Shown here in pieces: positions 1 to 15,612 of a stretch of 64,000 bases of DNA (within the stretch, counting starts at the first letter, position 1; each line of letters begins with the position of its first letter). The DNA lies in contig NC_132881.1 in NCBI RefSeq assembly GCF_030463535.1, forward strand, positions 4,813,026 through 4,877,025, in the 5' to 3' direction. The notes under the pieces are model-generated. The model was given only the letters and a program-made list of their open reading frames with translations. It ran no database searches and was not told where the DNA came from. Source of the stretch: Salminus brasiliensis. Taxonomy: Eukaryota > Chordata > Actinopteri > Characiformes > Bryconidae. A program made the translations under genes and the position numbers.

Positions 1-171
1 ATGCAATCAAATCTTCACAGCAATGCTCCCACATCTAGTAGAAAGCCTTCTTTCATGGACAGTAGAGACAGCCACACCAACAAAAGCAGGATCAACGTTT
101 AAATACGTGATTTAAAAAATAAAGAGAACGAGAATAAGCAGGTGTCCCAATACTTTTGTCCATTTAGTGTA
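1..171 (-). mobile_element. Short DNA-element copy (family A), cut by the window edge
   Basis: End of a roughly 430-bp non-autonomous element that recurs at 23380-23830, 32345-32803, 42470-42660, 52425-52830, 58271-58482 and 61315-61588. Shared marks are the TCTAGTAGAAAGCCTTCTT block and a terminus reading CAATACTTTTGTCCAT before TTAGTGTA. The ends form imperfect inverted repeats, so it behaves like a MITE. Confidence 0.7.
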
Positions 172-419
172 TTTAACAACACAATTCTTTGGGGCTTTTG
201 CTGCCACAGTCTTTTTTAAAATGGTAACTTGAATGAAAACAGTGGTGTCACATGACTTTCGTATGATGGCGACGGCGGGTTTGTTACTGTACTGCTAGCT
301 CAACGGCTAACTCGCTAATCTGTTTACTGCAGCTATGTGACCACGCCTTGTCTCTTGCTCAGCGCTACCCTGTCCGTTCCCTAACAAATCGGCTGTCCTG
401 GCCGTTGTGCAGAACGTTG

Positions 420-900
420 TGGAGCCAGGGCCTGAGCAGATATAACAGGTCCAGGTCAGCGAGAGGTGAAAATTAGCGCTCCTCTCCCTTTTTTCAGAGG
501 GGTCTGGGAGGCTAGCATCCCTGGTCAGCCTGCTGGCCCGAGCGCTGATGAGACTGGACTGCTAGCACCCAGGGGAATCGAATGTCTAATTACCTATTGT
601 GCCTGACAGAAGCTCCTTAATTACCAACTTCATTAGCTCGCTGGTCTTTGTTTTTCTATCGAGGGGGCTGGCGGGGTGGGGGGTGTGGGTGGTGGTGGTG
701 GGGGGGGGGGTGAGGAAAGAGAAAAGAGATGGTGTTTTAGCACCTTTTCCACTCCTCTCTCTCTCTTCTTCTCTCTCTCTCTCTCTCTCTCTCCCTCCCT
801 TCAAGGAAATGTTAAGACCTCAGTCAGGGATCTAATTAGATTCATGGTGAGAACCAGACACCCTTCTAACTAGCCTCTGGAGTCCCCTAAAAGGACAGCA
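420..900. promoter_or_regulatory. Candidate conserved non-coding enhancer block
   Basis: Non-repetitive sequence rich in homeodomain-type cores: CTAATTACC (about 587-595), CTTAATTACC (about 616-625) and a palindromic TCTAATTAGA (831-840), interrupted by (GT/GA)n tracts. No ORF is credible. It lies 11 kb downstream of emx2, a gene family with many long-range enhancers. Conservation is inferred, not tested. Confidence 0.35.
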
Positions 901-1470
901 AGTGACTGGACACGAGAAAAGAGGAGCTTCACACACACACACACACACACACACACTTGTTCTCTCTCCCATACTTGCTCGCTTGCACACACACACTTAC
1001 AAGCACGCACACCCTTGTGTGAATTGGCCTGCTTTGCTCTCTCCTCACCTTAAGAGACAAAACAACCTCCATTATTTAGACATTATGTGGCGCAGACGTG
1101 CTCCGCTCACTCGCCGGCTCCTTCTTCCAGGGTTCTCCTCGCTGGAAGGTTCTGCGTGCAACTGTTGGCACCATGACAAACCCTACGAATGGCTTCTTAG
1201 TACCATTTGCAGGCTGGTTCTGTTTTTACTGTGCCTTTCGCGGCCTGACGTCAACTAGGGTTCAAGGTCAGTCCCTATCAGGAGCCTCTGGACCAGAGTC
1301 ATGGAAGAACCTTGTTAAGTTCCTTAAACAGCCGAGGAACCTTTGATTTGATGGTCCTACTCTAAGAACGACTGCTTTGGAATCATGAATCGGTCCAAAT
1401 AATGGACAGCCTACCATCTAAATATCCTTTTCTTCACCCTATTAAACACAAAGCAACACTTTTCACTCCA

Positions 1471-1640
1471 GATTGCCTTTCGCCAACCTCCCGCCAACAG
1501 CGCTTCCCACTCTGTAATTGGTTCGCACTGTATTCTCGCACATTCATTGGCTAACGATGATTCACAGGGCACTGATAGGCCGCAACAGTCTTTTAAAACG
1601 TAATTGGCCGAGCTAGCAGACCCTCACTTAACGATTGGCT
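1471..1640. promoter_or_regulatory. CCAAT-box and E2F-like motif cluster
   Basis: Four ATTGG (reverse CCAAT) motifs at 1517, 1546, 1603 and 1634, a TTTAAAA at about 1591, and two TTGGCG E2F-like cores on the minus strand at 1481-1486 and 1489-1497. This grouping is typical of promoters of cell-cycle genes. No coding exon was recognised on either side within several kb. Confidence 0.4.
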
Positions 1641-1923
1641 ATACTTTCCAGAGCCTGTTAGAGGACAGATGTCAAAAGGGGTTGTGTTCTTCACATGATC
1701 ACAGAGCTCAGTTGCGGAAAAAGAGGGCTTTCCTGTGAAGCTGCATGCGCTATTAAAAATCCAAGGTCGGAGAGTTGAAGCTCGGAGGTTGTGGGGGAGT
1801 GTAAAGTCCTCGAATGTTCTTTGCTTCCGAACTAGCTTATTGACAAAGTATTTAATGCTACTCCAGAACATAAGTCTGATATATTAATCTGATCATTCTT
1901 GAGTGGCATGTCGGTTTACGGGG

Positions 1924-2297
1924 TACAGTGGGGTCCATAAATCTGAGATTGCATTTAAGCAATTGAAAGTTCACACATTTCTAGGCAAATATTTGAATTT
2001 AAGCGAATTGGCTGTTAGCACCTTTAGTCAAAAAGGTCAGGCTTCCATTGAGGATTGAGTTCAGATAACTCTCAGGTGGATCTGACCTTCTTGTCAGAGC
2101 CTTTTTACACAAACTGGTCCATGCAGCTCAAGTCGTATTAAAGCAAAATGTGGAAACATCACCAGATACACACACTTTATGAAATGCCAATGTTCAAATG
2201 TCAAAAATTCGGCATATTTTACTCAAATTGTAAAGTTGATGTCATTTGTGTTGGAAAAACTTCCACTAGTGGTCTCAGATTTGTGAACCCCACTGTA
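1924..2297. mobile_element. 374-bp TIR element with TA ends (MITE)
   Basis: The left end TACAGTGGGGTCCATAAATC is mirrored by the right end GATTTGTGAACCCCACTGTA, giving inverted repeats of about 24 bp bounded by TA, the Tc1/mariner-type target. There is no internal ORF. Confidence 0.75.
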
Positions 2298-2579
2298 TGT
2301 CTGAACATCTACATCAATGATTTGTCGACCCACTGCTAAATATCTGCGTAATGGTTGGAAACCATTGGTGTAACTGCTTAGCTTTCTCTTCAAAGCATGT
2401 TGAGGCACTGGACAGTCTAGCCTTGAGATACTTGAGAAATGGTACGTCTTTCTGGTATTTTAGTGCACGGTTTGTATTTTACTGTAGTAGCATTAAAAGT
2501 CAATACTTGTATTTTTATTCATTTTCAATTACATCCAATAATAAAACACATTTCCAAGTTCTTATTAGTTTAAAGTGAG

Positions 2580-3230
2580 TGTGCCTGCAAATATGCTTAT
2601 TTGTCTTTGTGCAAGGACTAGTAGCACTAATTAGTCTCCTCAAAGCACATCAGCCACCATCGCAGTTTTCTTTATTAAAACTGTAACTTTTTACATTTAT
2701 TCACTTGAAAATGCTCAGCTGTAGATACCATTTAACTTTAGTTTAGCTTAATTACAGTTTTGGCTCTTTATATATTTTTAATTGAGTAAGATTTTGACAA
2801 GGTACCTAAACCTTCACTTACATATAATTACTCTGTACTGTAGGTCAAAATGGTAAGGCAGTAAGTTTTAAGTAAGTAAGTGGCCAGAGAACTGCACTGG
2901 CTCTGAAGCTGATGGTGTTGGTGGTGCAAGTCATTGAGAAATCTACTACTTTGGGTGCAGGCCATGATTAAACATTTAGAAATTTGAAGGAATACCTTTT
3001 TTCTGGTGTATAAAGTACATAAAAGTATGAGGTCAAATAAGTAACATAAACTGTATGAACTGATAAAACCCAATTTATAAAGAACACTGTGTCCTGCACC
3101 CACGTGTTCATGCTGTGAGACACGTTGGTTTTATAACAGCAACTACCAGAGCAATTATGTGGTCACTGGCTTTTAAATTGTGCTGCACAACAAATCCACA
3201 GCTCGTAAAAACACTGTGCGATGTGCGATT
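2580..3230. other. Gene-free A/T-rich stretch
   Basis: No conserved ORF, RNA gene or clear repeat recognised. Confidence 0.5.
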
Positions 3231-3232
3231 CT

Positions 3233-3760
3233 GCAGTGGGGTCTAAAAAGGCTGAGATCACATTGAAAATGTGGGACTTTTTTTTTTATTTAGAATTGGA
3301 AATTGGACGTTTTTTAGAAGTTTAAAACAAAGAACTTATGACATGTAAAGTGGAGAAGAGATGCTTCATTAGAAGCTTATAAGACCTTGTAATTATGGGG
3401 TTGCATCTAAGTATGGGGTCCAAAAATCAGAGGTTGTATATAACACACAAAAATGTTAGAATATGTAGGTTAATATTCAAATTTATGCAAATATGTGACC
3501 TCTTCTTTTAAGTCTTTAAAATCTCTTGCATTGAAGTTAGTGCACTCAAGTTCAGGTGACTCTCAGGAGGATCTGATCGGCTACCACCAGTCTATGCAGC
3601 TCAGGTGCAGGTCATTAACGTAAAAAGCAGGGACATACCACCAAATACTAAGAAATTCGATTCTCAAATTTCAAATATTCAACATTTTCCCTAAATTATT
3701 TTTACTGATCATGTCCCTTGTCCCATTAACTAGACTTTTAACCCCACTAAGTTCAGACCA
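3233..3760. mobile_element. Decayed relatives of the 374-bp TIR element
   Basis: GCAGTGGGGTCTAAAAAGGC at 3235 looks like a solitary end. From 3415 (GGGGTCCAAAAATCAGA) to about 3752 (ACCCCACTAAG) the sequence aligns along its length with the 1924-2297 element, including the CTCTCAGG(T/A)GGATCTGA block. Confidence 0.55.
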
Positions 3761-3769
3761 AATGACCTT

Positions 3770-5950
3770 CTTATGCAACTAGTCCTATTTGCCATAATGC
3801 TTTCAACATACAGAAGATTTTGATAGAAATGTAATGCAGGAAGCAGATAAAGTCCACTGCCAGTGCTGCATTTACAGTGTATTTAACCTCCTTTTCAGGA
3901 GCCACAAGTTATTAGCTACCAAACAGCCTGCAGGAAAGTATTGCCCATTGAGAACATGTGTAATAGGCTAATTCTATTTACAAAAGTGTAAATGCTACAC
4001 AGGATCTACAGGCTACACATGTTTTCACTTTATAACAGTGGAGATGACCTCAGTGGATTGTGAAGAATGCGGCCTGCGTTTTGAAGAAGCTGACTGCAGG
4101 AACGGTGACATTACAGCGCGCTTCGGCCTGCACTCAATGAAGCAGTGTTAACCAGAGTTACCTTGCCGGGCTGCGGAACATGTATGAGGAGAAGGGCGAA
4201 TGGGGGCAGAAGACCAGGGGAATCAGTACGGCAACACATGTGATGTATTTAGCGAAGCCACTGCTTATTTTATTTAGGGAACGAATTGAGGATTTTCCGA
4301 ACAGCGAGGCCCCTGAGGTATTTTATCAGGTGTACGCTCTGGCCATATGGAGCACATTAGAGGAAAGAATGTCACTTGTAGATGCATTTTCAATAAAAAA
4401 AAGACGTTTTTATTTAGTGTCCATCACCAAGCGGGTCATATATAATTCATCGCCAGTTAAAAAGGTGTGGAAGGAAATGGCACACATGAGAGAGACTAGG
4501 GTGATAGTTGCATGAATGAACTCTGACCTGGACCTCCAGATCCCTGTTGATGTTCTTAAGCTTTGTAGTGAACAACTGGGAAAAGTCTAGACGTGAGATG
4601 ACCCTTTTTGGTCTTTCCGGGTGTGAGGACAACACCCAGCAAAATTTTGAAAGTGCACACTTCAGAATGCACAGTTTTACCCCCCCCCCCCCCCCCTAAA
4701 AAAACGATGAGTCCTTTTTACTTGACCAACCTCTCTTTACTAAGTTTGTTTTTAACCGCACCTTTAAGACTATAAGACTATAATATATATGAAAAACAAA
4801 TGACCTCTGTTCTGACTGTTCTGGCTGTCCTCTATCATGTCTATGTGAGTGGTTGAGGACATATGCAAATACATTGTAAAAAATTTCAATTGGTTTGTTT
4901 TTGCAGCTGGGTTTTATAGACTGGCCAGTAAATGGTACTCTTAACAGTGTTTATATTGTACATCAAACTGTATTTCAAACAAGTGAGGGAAAAATGTTTT
5001 TCTATAATATAGTCTCTTTAACATGGACGTCTGTGTATAAGGTCCCTGGGAGAAGGCCCAGTCGCTATTGGAATAACTGAGGCACATACACTGAAATAAC
5101 AAGCTGCTCAGGCCGTGAGCTTCCAGCCAAGCCTCCCTGTCCCTGTGACTGACTGATGGGGGAACGTGAGCCCAAGGTGGAGAACAGTTTACAGTTTCCA
5201 TCGTACGACAGCGTAAAGGCTGAATTATAGAATCACCAATTTGTCACTGTTATTGGGCTGACATTTAGATGCCAAACGACCTCTTTCAGCTCTGAGAACA
5301 TTCTGACGTATGCTTGACCATGTCTGAAAGGCTTAACGTACAAATCAAAATAAACAATGCCAAAATATCACCGCTGGAGCGATTCCATAGATAAACCACA
5401 TTTCTGTAACAAACTTTATAATGGGCTGTTCTTTGAAGAACGATTTTTGTGAACGAGATGTGTGAGTGGGGAGAACCTTTTGTACATTTAAAGAACGTTA
5501 TTTAAAAAGTTCCAATGTTCACCATTCACCTCCCACTCATTATGGTCTGCATAATGGCAAAAATGTAATCTCTGACATCACAAATAATTTTTCATGACAT
5601 CACAGCTTAAGAAAATAGTACGTCATAAAAAAAATCGAACTTCTTCGAACGTCTTTGTGATGTCTTTTTAGCCCCTCCCACAGCATGACTTTATAGAGTT
5701 TTTTTCAGTCCAGGCTGTATTTATGAATGTGAATCACAATATGGGCCAGCCAGTCAGAACAGAGCTCATTAACATATATCAGTCTTAAAGGCACAGTAAC
5801 AAAACCTGCGTGTTTAATTCTAAGAGTTGAGGAGCTGTAGTACAATTACACATAAACCCATAAAAATACTGTAAGTGGAGCTTAGGGGGGGGAATAAAAT
5901 GCCCTTTCATTTAAATATTCTATTCCTTGCATCAAATATATCATATACTG
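3770..5950. other. Gene-free stretch with poly-C tract
   Basis: Contains an uninterrupted C run at about 4681-4696. A non-repetitive block at 4030-4440 carries a 111-codon open frame from 4180, with no recognisable domain; it could be a conserved non-coding block. Nothing else was recognised. Confidence 0.45.
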
Positions 5951-5954
5951 AGAT

Positions 5955-6072
5955 GGGCTGGGTTTCCCAAAAGCATCTTAGCACAAAGAATTGAGCGACC
6001 GTCCCACCATGCGTTCTCTCTACTTGTCTAAGATGATCTTAACACTAAGATGCTTTTAGGAAACTGGGCCCC
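5955..6072. mobile_element. 118-bp hairpin MITE
   Basis: The left arm GGGCTGGGTTTCCCAAAAGC is mirrored by the right arm GCTTTTAGGAAACTGGGCCCC. The AGCATCTTAG and CTAAGATGC steps extend the pairing to about 28 bp. Such compact foldback elements are abundant in fish genomes. Confidence 0.7.
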
Positions 6073-6079
6073 GATCAGG

Positions 6080-7280
6080 TCATTTAAAACATGAACTGAT
6101 TCTGTGATTAAACTGAAAGTTAAACTGCTGATCAAAATTATTTCCATAATATTCATCAAAAGTCCACATCATCTCCTTCAACTTCATTATCTCCTCAAAA
6201 CAACTCCAACTCCACCAGATAGGTTGTAATTTCTTTAATCTATCCAACAGCGCAAAGCCTGCATCGTTCCACCACCACCAGTTTTCTGTTTTCACTGTAC
6301 TGACTGTACCCTACCGTCCCACATTCCCCTAATACTGAGACCATTGTTCCTTCTTGTATTTAATACATATATTAATGAAAACGGCAAGCGCGCGCTGAAG
6401 GGAGCTTAGCAAGTCGTCGTTCAGAAATTGTTTAGTCTCTTATTACGCAAAGAAGAGCGTGATAGATTGAACTAGCGCTGGATGGATGATGGTAAAAATC
6501 TTTGACAAAACAAATTGACAAACAAAATGTATCTCCTCACCAGTTCAAATCTCATCACTGTGGGCGCACCTAAAGAGACACAATAATCCATAAATTAATA
6601 AATAAAAGTGGAGCATATAAATGTATTCATTTTATTATTCGCATTTTAGTATTTGATTCATTTGTATTTTAATACTGTTTGTATATATTAAAAGGCAGTG
6701 CCAAATAGACAAACATTTTTAGCAGTTTTAAAATCGATCAGTTAAACGTGACGTCATTCAACATTTATTGAATAACTAAATGAATAAAAATGTGTTGCTA
6801 TAGACTGATCTGGTAAATAGTCTGTGTTGTCTGAACATTTTGGGTTATGAAACATTTAATACACCAATAATAAATTAAGGACAAACAAACGTGCATGCTA
6901 ATTTTATCTGAAGGTATCTCCACGTTTATCAGTTTTCGTCTTCTGACATAATATAAATCTGGCAGTAGTTTATACATTGTGTCAATTTTTTTCTTGCTGA
7001 ATGGACCAATAGAAACGCTCCAAAATGACTGACAGTAATATAATATTACTTCTAAATTCAATTGAAAGTTAAGATTTTTCCTTTATTTAAGAAGTTTTAC
7101 AAATACAAGGTTTACGAATGCGCTAAATATACGCTATATGAAGATAGCAGTTTTTGAGTGACCATAACCTAATTTTATCAAAGTGGAAACATTAAATTGA
7201 ACTAGAACGTAATCTAGGTTACGAAATATCTCAAATATTATATGACACAAAAATATTGAAATGAAATCGACGAACAAAAG
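6080..7280. other. Gene-free A/T-rich stretch
   Basis: No credible coding or RNA feature; several TAAT cores only. Confidence 0.5.
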
Positions 7281-7539
7281 AAGAGAGCTTTATAGTTCAA
7301 GGCCAGTATGAGCTGAAGCCCGCCAGGGTCAGCTCTATTAACTCAGTAAGTTCAGTAGAACTGCAGTGTGTAGGCCCGATAGGCACTCAGGTAAGGCGGG
7401 TTGGCTACACATCCTCAACTTTCCCATTTGTCAGAATAAACCACTGTCATTTCGGGCACTGGAGCTTGTGCTTTCATTTCCATACTGGTGCGATGCTTTT
7501 GCAGGTAGTAGTTAGGGTCAAAGCATGACTTTATCCCGC

Positions 7540-7690
7540 GCACCGAGTCCTGTGAAAACTGCCATTCATATTAGTGGGATCAGCGGATGTAATTAAAGCT
7601 GGTAATTGCAGATTAGAGGTTTTGGGTCACTGGGGTTATTTGATAGGCGGCCGTTTGAAACGACGGGCAATTATTGAGCATCACTCGTAG
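7540..7690. promoter_or_regulatory. Candidate conserved non-coding block near emx2
   Basis: Unique sequence with clustered homeodomain cores: GATGTAATTAAAG, GGTAATTGCAG and GGCAATTATTG, over about 120 bp. It stops abruptly at a CT/TA microsatellite. The enhancer role is inferred from motif density and position. Confidence 0.35.
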
Positions 7691-7764
7691 AAAGGAAGCA
7701 GGTTTTACACGTCCATCTCTACTACCTTCTACTTTTACTTCTCTCTTTCTCTCTTTATCCCTTA

Positions 7765-7765
7765 G

Positions 7766-7835
<70 letters not shown>
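7765..7835. repeat. (GT)n(TA)n microsatellite
   Basis: A short GT run passes into about 27 TA dinucleotides. Confidence 0.9.
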
Positions 7836-7839
<4 letters not shown>

Positions 7840-8814
7840 AGATAGAAAAAAAATTCTTTAATAATTTCCAATTCCATTTATACTGTATTCCATACTGAAA
7901 TACAGTAATAATGGAGATACAAGGTTTTTGCGTGACCGCGACAAAGGTATACTAACATAAAAATAAAGCTACTGAAAAGAGCAGCACCATATATATAAAC
8001 CACATTTCATTCAGTGAAAAGGTGTGAAGAACCCTAGCACAAGTTTCCGTACGGTGCAGGCAAGAACCACTTAGGATTCTTTATTTTTAGGAGCCTATTT
8101 GGAAGCCAAACTGGGGTTTTGGGAAGTGATGTGATGAATTGCGCCCCTACTTCATAAACAGGCCAACGCTGGAGTTCAAGTTGCTCCTCCGTCAAGTTAC
8201 CCCAAGCTGGGTTTGGCTTAACGGGTCACTAGGGTCTCAGACCCGCGTGCAAATCAATTCATAGCCCATGAGGTCAAACTCATAATCAGTGGTCCTGATT
8301 TGTAGAGTAGAATTGTTGCCAAACTCGGGGGTGCCAGTCTTTTCACCCTTGCAATAAAGCGACTTAGTTTTTTTTTTTTTTTTTTTACATTTTGAATATG
8401 GCAACCCTGGCACACTCCTTCGTTGCTTTTTAGTGAACAAGCAAACCGTTCTTTTTAGGCCAGTAAGACAAAAACAAATAGGTTATTAAAAGTTTCCAGT
8501 GCCTGGACTGTTCGGCCAAAACACACTTGATTGAAGCTAATTGGCCCGCCGTTAAATAATGTAAAACAGTGGGCGCCTTTAAATTGGCAGTGTAAAATTA
8601 ATAAAAGGGGGGTAGCAGTAGTGATTATGTGTGTGTGTGTGGGGGGGGGGGTCCTGTCTTGTCTTTTGACGCAGAAAGTGCGCCAAATTTGTTTGCAGCG
8701 GATCAAGGCTCACCGCCTCCACTGCACTTTTCTTTATCTTAATTCCAACTTGAAAAGATATAATTATCTAGTTTGAACAGGACGGCTATCAAATCCCTTC
8801 TTTAGGCAGGGTAG

Positions 8815-9030
8815 GGGAACAGCTCGAGTGGATTGTGGGCTCTGAGCCGCTCCGTGTTGCTCCAGATAGGGAGTAATGAAGTTGTGGAGTCCGGAGATAC
8901 AAAGGGCATTAACCTCATTAGCATGAAACCTTTTCTTCTAACTATTGTGGGACCCTTTCAGCCTTCTAATCCCTCTATTTCAAAGCTGGGTGTGTAATAA
9001 AGCTTTTAGGGGGTTTTCAAAGCTAATGGT
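8815..9030. promoter_or_regulatory. Candidate conserved non-coding block near emx2
   Basis: Non-repetitive, motif-rich stretch with GGAGTAATGAAG, CCTCATTAGCATG, CTTCTAATCCC (OTX/K50-type TAATCC) and CTTTCAAAG-like TCF/SOX cores. No ORF. It has the look of vertebrate developmental enhancers, but conservation was not tested. Confidence 0.35.
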
Positions 9031-10222
9031 ATTCTCTGAAGATTTTTTCTTATTGCCGTTTTGGTGAACAGACCATTTTTATAATAACGAAAAAAATCCT
9101 TCCATACTGTGGATGTATATCTGCCGCAGACAGTATGAAAAATAGCTTGTTAGGTGTTTTGTGTCTAGTTCAAGACTTAGCGCAATTTTCTGCCCCAGTA
9201 AAAATTACCACGCTAATTTTATATGAGCAAGTTTTTACTTTATGCACTGCTTTATTTTCTAACCGGCCTTATTGGTGAAATTGTGGCGTGTAGGTTAAAT
9301 GCTATGCGGTTTTAAAGGACACGGTTTTAAACAAAGCAAAGCACATTGCAAACCTTCCCTTATCGCCTTGTGAGGGGTAGTCAGATTGTACTAAATTATG
9401 TCCAACCAGGCCCCTTTGGATCCACGGATTAACAGATTAAAGTGGACCACTGGGCAATGCACCCCCCCCCCCCCCATATTACTCGTATGATAATTGCCTA
9501 AACTGATTTGCACTTGCACAAAAAGCTCGGAGGACTCTTTGTAGGCCAGAACAGAGCAGACTGCTGCTTCTCTGTCAATGGAAATAAAACTGATTAATGC
9601 CGTCTATCAGGGCTGAGAGGCAAACGAGACAGGAAAAACAAAACAAAAAAAAAAACACAAGACCTTATAAAAAATATAAAACCTGAAACTGATTACAGTT
9701 TTAAAACATAATAACTGGTTACAGCATTCTTGTTGTGTGTGTAACTTGTGTAGAGAAACGCCCTCAAAATAACACGAACCGATCTGTATGTTTTTTCAAA
9801 TTGTGTAAATTATTTTTTTTAATACTGTTTACTATTTGTTTACTAAACTTCGTATCTTCAAAATGTCAACTTGTACAGTATGAGCAAAACGTCTTAAATT
9901 TCAGTGGAAGTCAATGTTAAAAGATTTTATTTATTAAGTCATGTTGGAGCATTTATGTTGGTCCATGCATCATAAAATGCGGACACAACCCGAATTGAAT
10001 TATGTCAAAAAGTAAATAAAAACGGCAAAAAATGAGCCAACGAGTGTTGTTTTTTGTGTGACACCGATAAATATGACTCCAATCAGAGACTCTTGTGGCC
10101 GCGCACCTGCCAGTAAGGTACTAAGTACTAAGATAGCGTTTGCGACCCCCCCCCTCCCACCACCACCACCACCAAAATGAGGCGCAAAATTCAGTTGAAC
10201 TCCTCACAAATCCTGAGTCGAT
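9031..10222. other. Gene-free stretch below the emx2 3' UTR
   Basis: A/T-rich DNA with a poly-C run at about 9462-9474 and a (CCA)n tract at about 10158-10173. No gene recognised. Confidence 0.5.
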
Positions 10223-11418
10223 TTTATTCTCAGCAACATGATAAAACTTTATTGACAAAATATTGACAATTATATACTTCTTGGAAGTATATGTTTTTCG
10301 TGTTAAAATTGTAGCAAACTTAACACAAAACACAAAAAAAATTATTTACATTCTGGTAAAAGAGAATTTAACAGAAGCATTAGCTTTTTAGGATCTCTGT
10401 ACATGGAATATACGCTCAGTGCTTGAAGTTTTTTTCTCTGCTGCCAATTCTTGCGTTTTAGTCCTTCGTGGCAACTCTTTAAATGAGGAGTGAGAACAGG
10501 GAGTAATGGTAAAGCTTCCAGGAATTTTTCAAGGAATGTCACTGATATTTTGTTGTCGTACGTTTTTGTGGCAAAGGTTAGAAAATGTTCGTTTTTTATC
10601 GTTTTTCATTTTTTCGCTTCTTTAAAAAACACTATAACGCAGCACTGCTACTTCATGTTTTGTTTTTTTCTTTTCTTTTATCTTCACAACCACTTGAACA
10701 CGATAATTATAAATTCAAATACTTCACACTGTCGTAGAAAAAAAACGGAAGAAGCACACAACAATTTCTTAGGTCGAAAAAATAGAGTTGAAACAAATTC
10801 GTAGCCTACGGGAGGTCAAATTAAATCACCTATACCCAAAAATAATAATAATAATAATAATCCATTGCTCTATCATGCAATTCAAGTTTTTTTTTTTTTT
10901 TACAAAAACAGTCGTGTATTTTGGTATCTTGGAGAGGAGCGTTCACGTTTTGCCCAAAATAAAATAACAAAATAATAAAATTATCAGAAGTGCAAAATGT
11001 CTTATGCATTGGAGTTATGTTGTTTTTTTCTAGGGTGGGGGGGTAGTAGTGGTGGTGGTGGTGGTGGTGGGGATTGAGGTGGGGGATGAAGAGAACATGT
11101 TGTAATACCTGTCAATCATCTCGTTTTGGCAACGTGGACAAATTATTGACAGTCCCCTCGTAGTGACAGCAGTGCCACCAACAGGAATATCTCACCCTCA
11201 AGCTGCCGATCTCCAAAAGAGTGGAATTGTGACCATTGGCTTTACCCTCACTCTCTTTTCTCTCTCTCTTGCTCTCGCGCTCTGTCTTTTAGTCTCTCTC
11301 CCAGCACACAGCATCCCCTCATCCGTGTCCTCCTTCAAGCCGTCGCAAGCTCCTGTCCTGGGATTCAGACAGTCTATTTTTTCGTTTTCTTAAAAAAAAC
11401 AACGTCTTTGTTTTTATT
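10223..11418 (-). other. emx2: probable emx2 3' UTR
   Basis: A/T-rich stretch following the stop codon without conserved ORFs. Minus-strand AATAAA signals occur at 10253-10248 and 10228-10223, about 1.2 kb after the stop, a plausible length for EMX2. A (GGT)n tract at 11050-11070 and several poly-T runs lie inside. The UTR end is inferred from the signals only. Confidence 0.5.

Positions 11419-15612
<4,194 letters not shown>

Noticed and set aside
4180-4515. 111-codon frame as a gene
   Set aside because: No domain, no splice context, no start-region signals; more likely chance or a conserved non-coding block.
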